Below are positions 61,723 to 64,000 of a stretch of DNA of 64,000 nt, piece after piece. The translations under genes and the position numbers were made by a program. The stretch lies in NCBI GenBank assembly GCA_964523395.1, contig CAZFXS010000004.1:1-64000 (forward strand), given 5' to 3'. The DNA is from JANYJZ01 sp964523395. GTDB taxonomy: Bacteria > Bacteroidota > Ignavibacteria > UBA10030 > SZUA-254. The notes below the pieces were generated by a model that ran no database searches, was not told the origin of the DNA, and saw only the letters and a list, made by a program, of their open reading frames with translations. Numbering within the stretch: position 1 is the stretch's first letter; every line of letters begins with the position of its first letter.

Positions 61723-63123
61723 TTATAACGCATTGACCATTTCTTTAAAGACCTTGCCGCGATGTTCATAATTTTCAAACCAGTCGAACGATGCGCACGC
61801 CGGAGAAAGGAGAACGACATCTCCATTCGCTGCAAGTGAGGATGCGACCCTTACCGCATCCTGCATGGAGTCGGCAGTATGCACGGGAAGCGTTCCCGAA
61901 AAACTACTTACCACTTTATCAGCCGATTCACCGATTGCCACAATAGTCTTAACATGTTTTTTCACCAGACCAATAATTTTCTTATAGTCGTTGCCTTTAT
62001 CGCGGCCGCCAAGTATGAGAACAAGCGGCTCTTTGAATGACTGCAAAGCGTACCAGACAGAATCGACATTTGTCGCTTTGGAGTCATTAACGTATTTCAC
62101 ACCGTTCACTTCACGAACAAATTCAAGGCGATGCTCGACCCCTTTAAAATTCCGCAATGTCGCACGGACCGATGCCGGCCTGACATCGCTTATCAATGCC
62201 GCAAGAGTTGCCGCCATGGAATTGTAGAGATTATGATCGCCGCGAATGGTAATGTCTTCTGTAGCCACAATCTCGTCCCGTTTTCCCTCTACACTCGTCA
62301 TTAACGAACTGCCGGTTTTCCATGCACCGTTATTCAACTGATGCTGAATACTGAACGGCAATACGGTAACTCTCGATGCGCCTAACTTATCAACATACAG
62401 CTTGACCATCTGGTCATCATAATTATAGAGAAGATAGTCATCCTTCGTCTGGTTCATAAATATCCGGCACTTGGATTTGGCATATTTTTCAAATGAACCA
62501 TCATATCGGTCCAGGTGATCCGGTGTAATATTGAGAATTACCGATATGTGAGGACGAAATGATTGTATATGATCCAGCTGAAAACTGCTTACTTCAATAA
62601 CTGCAACAGAAGATTCATCGAGTTCGGAAACGACAGCTGAAAACGCCGTACCGATATTTCCCGCGACAATATGCTTCAGTTTTGCATCATGAAGCATTCT
62701 TCCAATCAATGTGGTTGTGGTCGTTTTACCGTTTGTTCCGGTAATCGCGATTATCGGCGCCGGGCAAAACCATGAAGCCACTTCGATTTCACTGACAACG
62801 TTTAATCCCCGGCGCTCTGCTTCCTGCACAGCCGGAATATTTGACGGAACACCCGGGCTCAGAACGACCATATCCGCATCATAGAGACGATCTGAGTGCT
62901 TGCCAATTTCATACTCCACCCCCAGGGATTTGAGATTCGGGATGTGAGTTTTGAGTTTCTCCTCGGAACTGCTGTCGCTGACAAAGACTGTTGCACCCTT
63001 TGACTGCAGAAGTCCGGCCACGGCAATGCCGCTGCGCGCGGCTCCAATTACCGTCATCTTTTTTCCTGCAATATCAATTCCAGTCATTGCTTTGTTAATT
63101 ATTATTTCTTCTGTCAGATTCAT
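61723..63123 (-). CDS. murD: UDP-N-acetylmuramoyl-L-alanine-D-glutamate ligase
   Basis: This Mur ligase of about 466 aa adds D-Glu to UDP-MurNAc-L-Ala. It has MTVIGAARSGIAVAGLLQSKGATVFVSD, the P-loop IIAITGTNGKTTTTTLIGRML and the NITPDHLDRYDGSFEKYAKSKCRIFMNQ region. VNDSKATNVDSVWYALQSF and ILGGRDKGNDY near the C-terminus are diagnostic. The ATG at 63123 is chosen; TTG 63135 and GTG 63132 are weaker. It lies 26 nt after mraY. Confidence 0.95.
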   Translation of the reverse strand: MNLTEEIIINKAMTGIDIAGKKMTVIGAARSGIAVAGLLQSKGATVFVSDSSSEEKLKTHIPNLKSLGVEYEIGKHSDRLYDADMVVLSPGVPSNIPAVQEAERRGLNVVSEIEVASWFCPAPIIAITGTNGKTTTTTLIGRMLHDAKLKHIVAGNIGTAFSAVVSELDESSVAVIEVSSFQLDHIQSFRPHISVILNITPDHLDRYDGSFEKYAKSKCRIFMNQTKDDYLLYNYDDQMVKLYVDKLGASRVTVLPFSIQHQLNNGAWKTGSSLMTSVEGKRDEIVATEDITIRGDHNLYNSMAATLAALISDVRPASVRATLRNFKGVEHRLEFVREVNGVKYVNDSKATNVDSVWYALQSFKEPLVLILGGRDKGNDYKKIIGLVKKHVKTIVAIGESADKVVSSFSGTLPVHTADSMQDAVRVASSLAANGDVVLLSPACASFDWFENYEHRGKVFKEMVNAL

Positions 63124-63149
63124 TATTAACACCAATGATTCAGCAACCG

Positions 63150-64000
63150 TTACCGAACTTTAAATGTCGCAAGGCTGAGAATCATCAGGAGAATAGCGAC
63201 GATATAGAACCGGGTGACAATTTTCGGCTCCGGCCATCCCTGCATTTCAAAATGATGATGCAGCGGCGCCATTTTAAAAATGCGCCTGCCTTCTCCGTAC
63301 TTTTTCTTTGTGTATTTGAAATACACTCTTTGCATAATCACCGATACGGTTTCCATAAGGAATACGCCGCCAAGTGTCGGCAGAAGCAATTCTTTTTTTA
63401 TGAGAACACATAACGTTCCGATTGCACCGCCAAGCGCGAGCGATCCTGTGTCGCCCATGAATACCTGAGCCGGATACGCATTGAACCAAAGAAATCCCAT
63501 CGCAGCCCCGACCAACGCCGCACAGAAAACACTCAGCTCACCATTCCCCCGAAGAAACGGGATTGTTAGATACTGGCTCAACTCGGCATGCCCAGACATA
63601 TAGCTGATTGCGGCAAGCGTTAGTGCAACAATAGCGACTGTTCCGGCTGCAAGACCGTCGAGTCCATCCGTAAGATTTACCGCATTACTAGTTGCTGTAA
63701 TGACAAAAATAACCATCGGGATGTAGAGGATTCCGAAATCAAACTCCATATGTTTGAAAAACGGAATCGTTGTGGAGGTTGCGTATTTTATTAAACTCGA
63801 ATCAATATTTCCCGGGAAAAAATAAATCGCGCCGCCGACAACAAGTCCGGCAATAACCTGTCCAACAATCTTATATTTCCCGATCAAGCCTTTCGGCTTC
63901 TTCTTCACAACTTTGAGATAGTCATCCAGAAATCCGACACAACCAAGCCATGCGGTGACAAAAATAATCAACTGAACATAACCGTTTTTAAGATCCGCCC
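63150..64000 (-). CDS. mraY: Phospho-N-acetylmuramoyl-pentapeptide transferase (partial, runs off right edge)
   Basis: The frame is open to the right edge; only about the last 283 residues are present. It has LKNGYVQLIIFVTAWLGCVGFLDDYLKVVKKKPKGL, with the paired Asp of the catalytic site. NAVNLTDGLDGLAAG, AYPAQVFMGDTGSLALGG and MAPLHHHFEMQGWPEPKIVTRFYIVA complete the family signature. MraY makes lipid I in the inner membrane. murD follows, in the standard division-cluster order. Confidence 0.96.
   Translation of the reverse strand, partial: ADLKNGYVQLIIFVTAWLGCVGFLDDYLKVVKKKPKGLIGKYKIVGQVIAGLVVGGAIYFFPGNIDSSLIKYATSTTIPFFKHMEFDFGILYIPMVIFVITATSNAVNLTDGLDGLAAGTVAIVALTLAAISYMSGHAELSQYLTIPFLRGNGELSVFCAALVGAAMGFLWFNAYPAQVFMGDTGSLALGGAIGTLCVLIKKELLLPTLGGVFLMETVSVIMQRVYFKYTKKKYGEGRRIFKMAPLHHHFEMQGWPEPKIVTRFYIVAILLMILSLATFKVR

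Noticed and set aside
1..64000. tRNA, tmRNA, CRISPR, insertion sequences and integrases
   Set aside because: I scanned intergenic stretches for tRNA-like arms, CRISPR repeats, transposase frames and IS ends and saw none.

Overview
The window looks like a chromosomal segment from a Gram-negative member of the FCB group, most like the Ignavibacteria/Chlorobiota side. Three proteins end in type IX secretion (T9SS) C-terminal sorting domains of the 'NYPNPFNP ... G.Y.Y.L' type. LPS-core genes (Kdo transferase, heptosyltransferase-like GT9) and FCB-typical families (DUF2851, DUF4159, DUF4175, LonC-like protease) are present. Promoters that can be read have TTGACA/TATAAT-like boxes with 17-nt spacers, not the Bacteroidia TTTG/TAnnTTTG type. 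The organism is inferred from families only.

Layout. 1-410: the 5' end of a 16S rRNA gene running off the left edge on the minus strand, with a boxA-like leader and two duplicated promoters. 415-6101 (minus): larC, waaA, a MOSC protein, a GT9 glycosyltransferase, and a cNMP-GAF histidine kinase. 6453-18261: mixed accessory genes, including a four-repeat secreted protein, a glycosylasparaginase with a premature stop, a TlpA-like lipoprotein, thiL, an MFS + ChrB-domain pair, a Tat-exported class V aminotransferase, a DinB-like protein, a pseudouridine synthase, three small ORFs, a prohibitin and an LD-carboxypeptidase. 18356-25993 (plus): purN-purH followed by the rod-shape/elongasome cluster mreB-mreC-mreD-mrdA-rodA. 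26107-35736 (plus): LonC-like protease, T9SS-sorted S1/P1 nuclease, dcd, S9 peptidase, two paralogous lipoproteins, pyrF and a DUF2851 protein. 35858-39988 (minus): DUF4175 and DUF4159. 40103-52701 (minus): a poly-gamma-glutamate (PGA) locus flanked by two giant T9SS-sorted surface proteins. 52876-64000 (minus): the division and cell wall cluster mraY(partial)-murD-ftsW-murG-(2 genes)-murC-murB-ftsQ-ftsA-ftsZ.

The most interesting system is at 43375-52307: pgsB, pgsC and a 'poly-gamma-glutamate system' protein, tightly coupled by overlaps to a periplasmic two-repeat protein, a predicted outer-membrane beta-barrel and a PGA-hydrolase-family protein. No pgsA/capA-like gene is in the window. This composition suggests a dedicated Gram-negative route that makes PGA, carries it across two membranes and trims it, with T9SS-exported surface proteins on either side.

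A second theme is short-period degenerate DNA. Arrays with exact 7-nt periodicity begin at or just after the stop codons of two genes. A 7-nt array lies inside the reading frame of a T9SS sorting domain. Two long octamer-based inverted repeats lie between genes. I could not run searches. Family names rest on recognised motifs, and promoters and terminators on inspection.
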